Origin: Sphingobacteriaceae bacterium DW12
GTDB lineage: Bacteria; Bacteroidota; Bacteroidia; Sphingobacteriales; Sphingobacteriaceae
Assembly: GCA_000783305.1 (NCBI GenBank)
Contig: JROE01000008.1
Span: 230,197-294,196 of the forward strand
Direction: 5' to 3'
DNA length: 64,000 nt
Under the pieces are notes generated by a model. It was not told the DNA's origin, did not search any database, and saw nothing but the letters and a program-made list of their open reading frames with translations. Made by a program: the position numbers and the translations under genes. Every line of letters starts with the position of its first letter. Within the stretch, counting starts at the first letter, position 1. Shown piece after piece: positions 27,235 to 35,134 of this stretch.

Positions 27235-27668
27235 AGTATTTTTTAAACATTTTTGTTTTTATTATTGTGGGCAATGTTTCGTTATATTCGCAGACTAATA
27301 CTTGTTGTGCGGACACCAAAAATAAAGATACTGGGATAGAGGTGAATATTTATAAAGTAAATGACCCCTTCAGAACATTGTCAATTCTTGATAAAAACGA
27401 TAACCGTATAAATATTTCTATAATAAATTTAGGTTCTTCATTTAAACTAAAAGTGACAAATGAAATACTTATCAAAAGTGTAGATGCTCAAGACAAAGTT
27501 TTACAGAACCCTTACATTACACTAAACTCAAAAAATATTTCATTTTCAAAATTAAAGGAACTTAATCAATCTTTAATTTCTGACATTGAGTTTGTAGAAG
27601 ATACTTTAATTGCTGTTCAACGTTTTGGAGACAAGGCTAAAAATGGTGCGATTATAATTACGCAATAA
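27228..27668 (+). CDS. Small secreted protein with a plug-like C-terminus
   Basis: A 146-aa protein with a signal peptide (VKYFLNIFVFIIVGNVSLYSQ). Its last 15 residues, RFGDKAKNGAIIITQ, resemble the end of TonB-receptor plug domains (YGsKAkNGVIIIT). That motif also closes plug-like tails found in some BlaR1/M56-type proteins of this phylum. No barrel follows. ATG overlaps the stop of the preceding CarboxypepD_reg gene, so both parts of a receptor N-terminus are encoded as two tiny secreted proteins. Function unknown; a split remnant is possible, but each has its own signal peptide. Confidence 0.7.
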   Translation: MVKYFLNIFVFIIVGNVSLYSQTNTCCADTKNKDTGIEVNIYKVNDPFRTLSILDKNDNRINISIINLGSSFKLKVTNEILIKSVDAQDKVLQNPYITLNSKNISFSKLKELNQSLISDIEFVEDTLIAVQRFGDKAKNGAIIITQ

Positions 27669-27683
27669 TCTGTTCTCATCTGT

Positions 27684-28409
27684 TTAAAACCGCCTCAGAG
27701 AGTTAAATTTAATAAGGTGAACGTCCCTGTTTTGGTAAATAGATTTACCAAAATCATACTTGCTTAAATCATCTTTTGATAAATGGTAGGACACCGTATA
27801 CGGTGTCATGAGGATTGTGATTCCGTCTTTACTTTTCGTTATCGTAAGTTCTAGTGTAGTTTTATTTGAAAAACTCAGATCAAATATATTCTCTTCTTCT
27901 GTGTTGATGGAGATATAGTCAGTGGAGTCGAATAGGTATTTGCCGGAATGTTTGTTTAATACACCTGTGTAGCCAATAATCAGTTCCTTAGACGGGATGA
28001 ATTCAGCATCTCGTATTCGGAAATAAGCAGTCGCATTCCATATGTTTAGCGGCTCTACGAATCGACCTGTAAAGTAGAAAGGCTGTTTTTTTTGCTCCAA
28101 CGAGACCAATTCCACATTCTTTATCGGCAGTTCAATTAAATAGCTCGCTTGTCCATTTGATCTTAACTTGGTTACTTTCTCCCCATATTTATATAGGGAT
28201 TGACTTGTTATGCTATATGGTTGCTCTTTTCCTAGCGCCTTTATCACCGTATCTTTGATTTCTTGGCCATACACCTTCTGCGATACCGTATATTCCTTGG
28301 AAAGGGATATAATTGCTATTGAATTATAGGCAAATAGCGCGATGTAAGCAACTCCTGCTAGGCATAGTATGGTTAGTATTATTTTGAAGTATTTTGTTTT
28401 CCCGACCAT
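27684..28409 (-). CDS. Membrane-anchored protein of unknown function (241 aa)
   Basis: One membrane helix at about residues 8-32 (ILTILCLAGVAYIALFAYN) anchors a periplasmic or exposed domain of about 200 residues that looks beta-rich. No family was recognised. It converges on the plus-strand pair at 26.8-27.7 kb with only 15 bp between stops. A piece of a second copy is preserved at 4898-4962. The next minus-strand gene upstream (28602-29222) also encodes a membrane protein with a beta-rich tail, so they may be functionally linked. Confidence 0.75.
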   Translation of the reverse strand: MVGKTKYFKIILTILCLAGVAYIALFAYNSIAIISLSKEYTVSQKVYGQEIKDTVIKALGKEQPYSITSQSLYKYGEKVTKLRSNGQASYLIELPIKNVELVSLEQKKQPFYFTGRFVEPLNIWNATAYFRIRDAEFIPSKELIIGYTGVLNKHSGKYLFDSTDYISINTEEENIFDLSFSNKTTLELTITKSKDGITILMTPYTVSYHLSKDDLSKYDFGKSIYQNRDVHLIKFNSLRRF

Positions 28410-28601
28410 GATATCTGTATTTATCTAATATCTTTCAATTTATACTCCTAATTCAGCATGAGTAATTAATGAATGTATTGATTCGCATATTGTAGATTAT
28501 TAAAGATTAGCTATTATCATTAAATAACCCTTACCGCTGTTTGGGCTGGACCACTATTCGTTTGAATATGCGGGTAGTAGAGTTGTCTGTAATCTAGGTA
28601 A

Positions 28602-29222
28602 TTAATTTTGTATTTTCAACTTGATTTTGTGCAATTCGTTTTTGGTAATTACGAGTTCCAACCCACTGGTATCCGTTGCATTCTTGTACAATGTTAGATG
28701 CGTGTATTTTTCAGGTTTGACAGGGCGTGGGCGGGTGACTATTGCAAATTCGTAAAAAATCGTTTCATGTCGGCCAGGTTCCATATTGTCAAAGTATATC
28801 GTATCGTTTTTTAGGTGATATTTCCCTTTGGTATCCGTTATGCCAAAGCATATGTTCCTTTGTACGAATGTCATGTTGTCCTTTAATTTTAGCGTAACCG
28901 TACAGTTGGCAACGCCCTCTCTTTGGGCAACTAACAAATTGTCCCTTTCAAATTTTTTGAAGTCAATGATTCCAAATGGTCTTATAGCCGTACTTACCAA
29001 TACAAATGTCAAAAAGACTATGACTAGAAGTCGTGATTTGACGACAAATTTTTCCATTACGGAAAGTCGAATCTGGTTGAATAATGCAATGATAAGAACT
29101 ATATAAAGGATGAGTAAGAATAAGGTTAAAGGGATTAACCAAGAGCCCAAGTTGCCTTCCCAAAAATACAGTGTATTTATGGCCAGAAAGAAAATAGTCG
29201 ATAGCACTAGCAGCCCTTTCAT
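28602..29222 (-). CDS. Multi-pass membrane protein of unknown function (206 aa)
   Basis: Three hydrophobic helices are seen at about residues 2-20, 28-50 and 64-84, followed by a soluble C-terminal domain of about 120 residues with beta strands (NCTVTLKLKDNMTFVQ; GRHETIFYEFAIV). No known motif. It is separated by 192 bp from the downstream 241-aa gene. Codon use and start context are ordinary. Confidence 0.7.
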   Translation of the reverse strand: MKGLLVLSTIFFLAINTLYFWEGNLGSWLIPLTLFLLILYIVLIIALFNQIRLSVMEKFVVKSRLLVIVFLTFVLVSTAIRPFGIIDFKKFERDNLLVAQREGVANCTVTLKLKDNMTFVQRNICFGITDTKGKYHLKNDTIYFDNMEPGRHETIFYEFAIVTRPRPVKPEKYTHLTLYKNATDTSGLELVITKNELHKIKLKIQN

Positions 29223-29325
29223 AATTCAATTATAGGAGATTCAAAAAAATCGACACATAATCGTATTCCATTTTTTGTCTAGTCTCAACACGGTATTGCG
29301 ATGAGCAAAATCTGGTATTAGCAGG

Positions 29326-29430
29326 ACGATGATTCAGGAATGTTGCCATATCTTATTTGCTGAGAGTCTAATATAGTCACTCCCGTACATTATTCGAAGT
29401 AAATATTATCGAGGGCATAGCGAATTTTTT
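29326..29430 (-). pseudogene. Relic of the C-terminus of a second HNH-endonuclease gene
   Basis: DNA at 29326-29404 aligns with 41110-41188, which is the end and downstream flank of the intact HNH gene. Shared blocks include AGGAATGTTGCCAT, TCTAATATA and CATTATTCGAAG. On the minus strand it reads TSNNVRE-stop-LY-stop against IASNNGFEYLY-stop. It holds an in-frame stop and no upstream gene body, so it is dead. Confidence 0.72.
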
Positions 29431-29518
29431 ATCTCCACTGAATCAGTTTGTTTCCAAAAAAATAGTGTACTACCTTCAAGTGAAATTAGAATAAAGCATG
29501 TTCGTGCTAAACCGTACA

Positions 29519-30139
29519 TTAGATCAGCTTTTGTTCAAGAGCTATTCTGACTAATACAGCCGTGTTTTTGGCATCCAGCTTAAGCAACAGATTTTTGCGA
29601 TAGCTTTTGATCGTTTCCGGACTTAGAAAAATACGGTCGGCTATTTCTCCGTTGGTCAATCCTTCGGCCACTAGTTTTAGCATTTCCCGTTCTCGCTGGC
29701 TCAACCAGAGATGAGTCTCTTTGGGCCGTTTCATCAGCACATCGATTTCATGGCACAGGAATGTTTCGCCAGCCGCCACCGCCTGTATCCCAGCAAGAAC
29801 CTCTTCGGTCATGGCATTTTTGATCAAGTAGCCTAAGGCACCGTTTTCCAACATCTGCCGTACCACACTGTATTCATTGTGCGTAGTCAGTGCCAGCACC
29901 TTGAGTTCTGGAACAAGCTCTTTGAGTTCCTTACATAGATCCACTCCGTTGATATCCGGCAAGCCTACATCGAGGAGCAGCACATCAGGTTTCCAAAAGC
30001 CGATAGCGTTCCGGCATTCGGCGGCACTGTGTGCCACACCGACCACTTTCGCGATGCCTGATTCTTCAATAAGACTTTTTAGTCCGTCCGTCAGGATCTT
30101 ATGGTCGTCCACAATAGCTACCTTAATCATGTTGTTCAT
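29519..30139 (-). CDS. NarL/LuxR-family response regulator
   Basis: A 206-aa regulator with a receiver domain at about 4-122 (acidic pocket in VDDH, phospho-acceptor Asp in VLLLDVGLPD, Thr in ALTTHN, Lys in YLIKNA) and a LuxR-type helix-turn-helix at about 142-200 (LSQREREMLKLVAEGLTNGE). Its start overlaps the end of the upstream histidine kinase gene by 17 bp, so the two are translationally coupled and certainly partners. Likely targets include the divergent genes at 32273 and 33161. Phosphorylation would allow dimer binding to DNA. Confidence 0.93.
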   Translation of the reverse strand: MNNMIKVAIVDDHKILTDGLKSLIEESGIAKVVGVAHSAAECRNAIGFWKPDVLLLDVGLPDINGVDLCKELKELVPELKVLALTTHNEYSVVRQMLENGALGYLIKNAMTEEVLAGIQAVAAGETFLCHEIDVLMKRPKETHLWLSQREREMLKLVAEGLTNGEIADRIFLSPETIKSYRKNLLLKLDAKNTAVLVRIALEQKLI

Positions 30140-32072
30140 TTTTTGTCAGTTCCACATGCACCTCTGTTCCCTCTTCCGAAGAAAATATATCCAATTTCCC
30201 CTGAAATGTATCTATCCGCTGCCGGATATTCTGCAACCCCATTCCTTCGGAAACAGTATGCTGATCGAATCCTTTTCCATCGTCCTGTACCGTAAAAGAA
30301 ACACGATCAGGTTCCTGTACCAACTGCAGGTTGATATGGCTGGCTCCGGCGTGTTTCAGCGCATTGTTGACCAGCTCATGGATACACCGATACACCATGA
30401 TTTCCATTTTTCCGGGCAATCGGGCTTCATTCCCGAAATAATGGAAATTGGCTGTTGGAATGGCAGCGCAGAAATCGGCAAGTGAGACTTTCAGTCCGTA
30501 GCGTAGCAGCGATTCCGGCATCATGTGGTGCGCCACACGGCGGAGCTCTTGTATCGAATCGTCCAGCATACCCAGGGCTGTCTGAAAACGGGCTACGTCC
30601 ACCGCCTCCAGTAGGGCATCGCCTTTCACCTGTGGTAAATTCATCTTTACGGCAGATAACATCCCACCCAATCCGTCGTGCAGGTCCTTTGCCAAACGCG
30701 TTCGTTCCGCCGCTTCTCCATCCAGCGTGGCCTGCACGGCCACCAGTTGTTTTTCCTGTTCCAGCCGTTGTGTTTCCTTTTCAGCCAACTTTCGCTTGCT
30801 TACCGCCAGACGATAGCGGATGAAGGCAAAAGCCAATGCAATCAGGAGAACAGTTGCCCCGGCAATACCGAGCCAGATGTATAATTGTCGTTGTTTTTCC
30901 AATGCACCTATTTTGATTTCTTTTTTCTCGGTCTCATATTTCACTTCCATAGCGGAGAGTGAACTTTGATAGGTTTCATTGCTGTGATTGTCTATGACCG
31001 ACTTATACCGCGCCATGTATTCCTCCATCGCATCTAGGTTTCCTAAGTGTGCATATATCAGGGGTAGGTTGGAAAATATCGTTAGTTTCAAATGATGATC
31101 TGTCGAATCCGTTTTCAGCGCCACCAACGCAGTTTCAGCAGATTTTTCATATTGTTGCATGTAATAGCTGATACTGGAGATATCTGCGTAGGAGTGCGCA
31201 ATTAAATTTGTATTGCCAATCTCTTTCGCCAGAAGAAGCGCCTCTTCCGCATATTTCATCGCATTGATGTAGTCATCATACTGAAAGTAAGCTCCGCAAA
31301 GTGTTTGTAGCGCACTGATTTCGTTCGAACGGCCACCTGACTTACGATGGATTTTAAGTGATTCCTTCGCATAATGTATCGCTTTTTCCTTACCGCCCTC
31401 CTCGTTTTTATAGACACTGCTCAATGAAAGATAAATGTCGCCCAAGTTTTGTGCGTTTTTATGCTTCGACGCAATTTCCTCTGCTTTCCCGTAGTAGTAT
31501 AACGCTTGCTTATTATTTTGCATCAGGTGATAGGTCCCACCTATTCCCATGTATACATCACACATTTTTTGGTCATCCTCCAGTCGCTCACCCAGTTTTG
31601 CGGCTTCGAAATACCGTTCCAAGGCTTTTTCATACTGGCCTTGCCGACGATAGAGTTGACCGTACATCTTAAGAATCGACACCTCGCCATCTTTGTCCTC
31701 ATTTTGCCGTGTAAGGACCAACGTTTTATCCAAATAAAAAGCGGCAGAGTCGAATACCATGCTCACGTAATAGGAAGACCCCAGATAATAAAGAAATTTA
31801 GCCTTGGATTTTTGATTGCCCGTCGTCTCCGCCAAATCGTGACCTTCCAAACTAAAAGACCTGGACCGGATAGGGTCGTCATTTAAATACCCCTGCGCCA
31901 ACTCCATGTAAATGTCGATTCTCTCTTGGTCCGTCAGCTTCTTCTTTGCCAATAGCTGCTCTAAGGAGTCCAGATCCTGTCCGAAACTTATCATCGGCAC
32001 AAGTGCTATCAACAGATATAGCGATAAATGTGATGCCCCTTGTATTAGACTATGTATATATCTTTTCATCAT
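30123..32072 (-). CDS. TPR-containing sensor histidine kinase (HisKA_3 type)
   Basis: A 649-aa membrane kinase. A signal peptide is followed by about seven TPR repeats (residues about 50-370), one membrane helix at about 392-412 (LYIWLGIAGATVLLIALAFA), a coiled coil, the HisKA_3 domain with phospho-acceptor His in LAKDLHDGLGGML (about 465-480), and an HATPase_c domain with N box HELVNNALKHA and G box DDGKGFD. TPR sensors of this kind are thought to monitor periplasmic protein interactions in Bacteroidota. It is paired with the response regulator downstream. Confidence 0.93.
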   Translation of the reverse strand: MMKRYIHSLIQGASHLSLYLLIALVPMISFGQDLDSLEQLLAKKKLTDQERIDIYMELAQGYLNDDPIRSRSFSLEGHDLAETTGNQKSKAKFLYYLGSSYYVSMVFDSAAFYLDKTLVLTRQNEDKDGEVSILKMYGQLYRRQGQYEKALERYFEAAKLGERLEDDQKMCDVYMGIGGTYHLMQNNKQALYYYGKAEEIASKHKNAQNLGDIYLSLSSVYKNEEGGKEKAIHYAKESLKIHRKSGGRSNEISALQTLCGAYFQYDDYINAMKYAEEALLLAKEIGNTNLIAHSYADISSISYYMQQYEKSAETALVALKTDSTDHHLKLTIFSNLPLIYAHLGNLDAMEEYMARYKSVIDNHSNETYQSSLSAMEVKYETEKKEIKIGALEKQRQLYIWLGIAGATVLLIALAFAFIRYRLAVSKRKLAEKETQRLEQEKQLVAVQATLDGEAAERTRLAKDLHDGLGGMLSAVKMNLPQVKGDALLEAVDVARFQTALGMLDDSIQELRRVAHHMMPESLLRYGLKVSLADFCAAIPTANFHYFGNEARLPGKMEIMVYRCIHELVNNALKHAGASHINLQLVQEPDRVSFTVQDDGKGFDQHTVSEGMGLQNIRQRIDTFQGKLDIFSSEEGTEVHVELTKNEQHD

Positions 32073-32141
32073 CCTGTTTGGTTATTCGGGTTTACTCCAA
32101 TTGTTCATAAGACAAAGGTAGCCGTATGCGCCCCTGCTAAA

Positions 32142-32158
32142 AACCCCCTTTGGGGGGT
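32142..32158. promoter_or_regulatory. Palindromic C5-TTT-G5 site in the divergent intergenic region
   Basis: ACCCCC, TTT and GGGGGGT form a near-perfect palindrome about 70 bp upstream of the kinase gene start and 115 bp before the divergent lipoprotein gene. Its position in an intergenic gap shared with a LuxR-type two-component system makes it a good operator candidate. Confidence 0.45.
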
Positions 32159-32272
32159 ATTGGGGGAAGTTTTGTCACTATACCTTTGTTTTTATCAAAT
32201 GAAGGAAAATGGTCAATGTGTTTTGGTAGCCTTTATCCGGAAAAAAATCATCAATTATAAAAATAAACAAAA

Positions 32273-33082
32273 ATGAGAACAATCATCAGAAAAACAATAG
32301 GTCTGCTCTTTATTGGAGTTAGCCTGACATCCTGCTCAAAAAATGACGACTGTGACCCCAATGACGAAAATAGCCTCTGTTATGTGGGGATTGGACACGG
32401 TGAAACGCTCCTGCTAACGGAGGAAAAGACAAACGGACGGACCGAAATGAGATTTGAATACAACGATCGTAACCAGGTCGTCGTACGCTATGTACATGGA
32501 GTTGACGGGAACATCGTTAGAGAAGACTTTACCTATAATGGCGATAAGATCATCAAAGTAGAAAGGAAATCCAATAACCAACTTGTCATGACCGAGGAAT
32601 ACTTCTATGCTAACGGAGATAGGCCCACCACAGGAGTCTTCAAAAGCAATAAGGGTGAGCCGATAGCAAATATTATCTATGCCTATTCCGGCAATAGTAT
32701 TACAGAAACATCCTTCAATATGGAAGGCGAGCAAACTGGGGTCAATACCTATACCCACGACAAAACGGGCAAGAATATCATAAAAGCTGTAACCAGTATG
32801 CAGAACATTATCCTGTTTACCCTTGAATACGGTGATTATGACGACAATCCGTGTCGGTATACCAACTACCCCTGGGCATGGAAAGTAGGCTCGGTGAACA
32901 ATGCCCGATCCTATTTATTGACCTCACAGGGCCCCCAAGGTGCCGTCTCTACCAAGAGCGACCGCTGGGAGTATACCTATAACAGCCCGGGCTATCCCCA
33001 AAAAGCAGAAGTTTACGATAAGGAGTCAAACACTTTGGTCGAAACTCGGGAATACACTTACAAAAAAGCAAATAAACTATAA
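32273..33082 (+). CDS. Lipoprotein with RHS/YD-like beta repeats (269 aa)
   Basis: The signal ends in a lipobox (VSLTSC). The mature part is built of repeated beta-hairpin units such as MRFEYNDRNQVVVRYVHG, EDFTYNGDKIIKVE and IIYAYSGNSITETSF, similar to the YD-type repeats of DUF4595-like lipoproteins. Such proteins are secreted, cell-envelope attached and of unknown role. The gene diverges from the histidine kinase gene and is probably under the two-component system. It lies 78 bp upstream of the beta-barrel gene. Confidence 0.8.
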   Translation: MRTIIRKTIGLLFIGVSLTSCSKNDDCDPNDENSLCYVGIGHGETLLLTEEKTNGRTEMRFEYNDRNQVVVRYVHGVDGNIVREDFTYNGDKIIKVERKSNNQLVMTEEYFYANGDRPTTGVFKSNKGEPIANIIYAYSGNSITETSFNMEGEQTGVNTYTHDKTGKNIIKAVTSMQNIILFTLEYGDYDDNPCRYTNYPWAWKVGSVNNARSYLLTSQGPQGAVSTKSDRWEYTYNSPGYPQKAEVYDKESNTLVETREYTYKKANKL

Positions 33083-33160
33083 GAGAAAATCCCTGCCATG
33101 CCGCGCCGATGAATGCGCAGTTTGATACCAGCAATGGCATACCATAATTTAAATAAAATA

Positions 33161-33700
33161 ATGAAAAAAGCAATCTTTATCCTTATGGCGGTCGTCATCG
33201 CCATCGCTGCACAGGCGCAGCAATTTCAAAAAAGTACCACCACCGCCAATCTCGGTATCGGGTTGGGGACCGCTTTGGGCGGCCTCGGCACGGCCCGTCC
33301 GGCTATTTCTTTGTCCGTAGACCATGGCATGTGGGATATCGGTGGCCCGGGAGTCATCAGTTTAGGTGGTTATGTTGGGAATACCGGGTACAAATATACT
33401 GACCTAGGCTATACTGCCAAATGGAACTATACCATCGTGGGTGTACGCGGAGCATACCATTATAATGGCTTTACCAACGTATCGAAGCTTGATGCCTATG
33501 GCGGGGTGATGCTCGGCTACAATATTGCGAAATACACGTCGGACAGCGGCGATAATTCGCTCGCGAACAGCTACGGTAGCGGCCTTGGTTTTACAGGATT
33601 TTTAGGTGGGCGCTGGTTTTTTACCGACCGTATCGGTGCTTACGCCGAGTTGGGATATGGGGTATCCGTACTGAATGCGGGCCTTACTTACAAATTCTAA
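33161..33700 (+). CDS. Outer-membrane beta-barrel protein (180 aa)
   Basis: The start at 33161 was chosen because it gives a textbook signal peptide (MKKAIFILMAVVIAIAAQAQ); an earlier in-frame ATG at 33113 does not. The mature protein is a small porin-like barrel with alternating strands, many Gly and aromatic residues (AYGGVMLGYNI, AYAELGYGVSV) and a terminal Phe (LTYKF). It probably forms an eight-strand barrel. It lies behind the lipoprotein gene and is likely co-regulated. Confidence 0.85.
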   Translation: MKKAIFILMAVVIAIAAQAQQFQKSTTTANLGIGLGTALGGLGTARPAISLSVDHGMWDIGGPGVISLGGYVGNTGYKYTDLGYTAKWNYTIVGVRGAYHYNGFTNVSKLDAYGGVMLGYNIAKYTSDSGDNSLANSYGSGLGFTGFLGGRWFFTDRIGAYAELGYGVSVLNAGLTYKF

Positions 33701-33735
33701 AGAAATAGGAATATACCCAGCCTCCTTTCCAAATG

Positions 33736-33767
33736 ACAAACCCGCTGATAATTTTCAGGGGGTTTGT
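33736..33767 (+). terminator. Terminator after the beta-barrel gene
   Basis: ACAAACCC (33736-33743) pairs with GGGTTTGT (33760-33767), with an inner CTGA/TCAG pair and one mismatch. It lies between convergent genes and could serve both. Confidence 0.65.
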
Positions 33768-33823
33768 TGGTAGTTAAACAAACCCTTTTCGATATTCCTA
33801 TCTTATCGTTCAGCAACTGTGAT

Positions 33824-34303
33824 TTACTTCCTTTTAAAGAGCAGTATGATATTGCCTCCGCCTCCATTGGTAACTATAGGGATCCCTAATTTCAACCTGT
33901 CTTTGTTTAACTCATACACATCCAGAATCGCCACATCATCGCCACTGCCCACTGTCAATTTCTTGGTCGTGGCATTGTAGGCGTATGTTTGGTTTTTGGT
34001 TTCAAAGATTAGGTCTAAACCATCTTCGCAAGCCGTTCCCTTATCGTTGATCGTTAGTCGGTCTTTGGAAAATGCGAATGTATCGTCCATATGGCATTCC
34101 GACCATGGGTAATAATTGTTCATGCCATTCAAGCCAAATTCTCCCGGAGGATTGGTGCTTGGGTTGCCATCGGTTATCGTAGCGACCCAAGTGGTGTTTT
34201 CTAGATTATTTGCGGCCGTATCGTCTTTATCATCCTTTTTACAGCTAAATAGTGCTAAAGTAATAAGCGTTAGGTAAGTTGTGTAAAGCAGTCTTTTAGT
34301 CAT
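33824..34303 (-). CDS. Small lipoprotein (159 aa), lipocalin-like
   Basis: The signal ends in lipobox LALFSC followed by KKDDKDD, a charged tether common for surface lipoproteins of this phylum. The mature domain starts LENTTWVATITDG and has regular strands, resembling lipocalin-like Bacteroidota lipoproteins. Function is unknown. It converges with the beta-barrel gene. Confidence 0.75.
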   Translation of the reverse strand: MTKRLLYTTYLTLITLALFSCKKDDKDDTAANNLENTTWVATITDGNPSTNPPGEFGLNGMNNYYPWSECHMDDTFAFSKDRLTINDKGTACEDGLDLIFETKNQTYAYNATTKKLTVGSGDDVAILDVYELNKDRLKLGIPIVTNGGGGNIILLFKRK

Positions 34304-34416
34304 TTCTATGTGTCTTAAATTTATAAGGTCTATTTCAATTTTTTAATCGCCTCGTTTTGCAATAGCGATTTCATCTGTGTGATGACAGTCTTTGTTGGAT
34401 GAGCAATGGTACTTGG

Positions 34417-35007
34417 TCACTTCTTCTTGCCTGCCACATCAAAACCCTTCACTACCGTTACTCCTTTAGAAGAGGGGCGGGGCGTAGTTTCCTGCAAGCG
34501 GTCGATATATTCAAATAGCAATTCAATATTTTGGTCCTGGCCTTTCTGTTTCTTAGCTATTTTCTCTACCGCGTATTTGATTTCGGCAATTTCCAACTTT
34601 ACCTCCGTATTGTCGGAAAGTAGCTGTCTCATGCGAGTGAATATTCGCATGATCTGAATATTGATTTGAATAGCGAGTTTGCTGTTTAGTACTGTTGATA
34701 GCATGGCTACCCCTTGTTCTGTAAAACAAAACGGAGCGTATCTTAATCCTTGCTTGTCAGAATTGGAGGTCACAAATTGTGACCTCCAATCCCCAAATTC
34801 TTCATCAGACATTTCAAACATAAAATCCTCAGGAAATCTGTCCATGTTTCTACGGACCGCTTGTTTGAGCATGCGCGTCTCTACGCCGTATAGATGAGCC
34901 AAGTCACGATCCAACATCACCTTCTGCTTTCTGATGATGTATATCTTGCTTACAAGTATTTCATCATCCGGAGGTATAGTTTGTATTATGTTTTTCTTGC
35001 TCATCAT
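34417..35007 (-). CDS. ORF6N-domain DNA-binding protein
   Basis: A 196-aa protein with an ORF6N domain at about residues 14-105: ILVSKIYIIRKQKVMLDRDL, LYGVETRMLKQAVRRN, RFPEDFMFEMSDEE, then RSQFVTS and APFCFTEQGVAMLSTVL. The C-terminal third is a coiled coil (LEIAEIKYAVEKIAKKQ). ORF6N proteins occur in prophages, mobile islands and conflict systems and probably bind DNA. The last residues (GVTVVKGFDVAGKKK) are basic. Its leader is shared with the DinD-fusion gene at 50821, and a perfect palindrome lies inside it. Confidence 0.88.
   Translation of the reverse strand: MMSKKNIIQTIPPDDEILVSKIYIIRKQKVMLDRDLAHLYGVETRMLKQAVRRNMDRFPEDFMFEMSDEEFGDWRSQFVTSNSDKQGLRYAPFCFTEQGVAMLSTVLNSKLAIQINIQIMRIFTRMRQLLSDNTEVKLEIAEIKYAVEKIAKKQKGQDQNIELLFEYIDRLQETTPRPSSKGVTVVKGFDVAGKKK
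34762..34790. repeat. 14-bp perfect inverted repeat inside the ORF6N gene
   Basis: ATTGGAGGTCACAA (34762-34775) and TTGTGACCTCCAAT (34777-34790) are exact reverse complements around one base. It overlaps the codons for WRSQFVTSN, a conserved ORF6N segment. Confidence 0.7.
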
Positions 35008-35041
35008 TTCCCGAGGTTACAATTGGTTGTGTGTATTTCTT
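35008..35041 (-). promoter_or_regulatory. Leader shared with the DinD-fusion gene
   Basis: Read on the minus strand, the 34 bp before the ATG (AGAAATA, ACCAATTGTAACC, CGGGAAATG) match the leader of the gene starting at 50821 (AGAAATA, ACCAATTATAACC, CGGGGAATT). Both genes then begin ATGAGCAAGAAA. This points to a common regulatory leader or recombination seam. Confidence 0.65.
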
Positions 35042-35134
35042 ATTGTTTTTTATTATTTTGCATGCTGTATTTTCAACAAGTTAGAAATTTACTTTGTATT
35101 TTCAAATTACTATTCTGTAGCTATTTTTTATATG

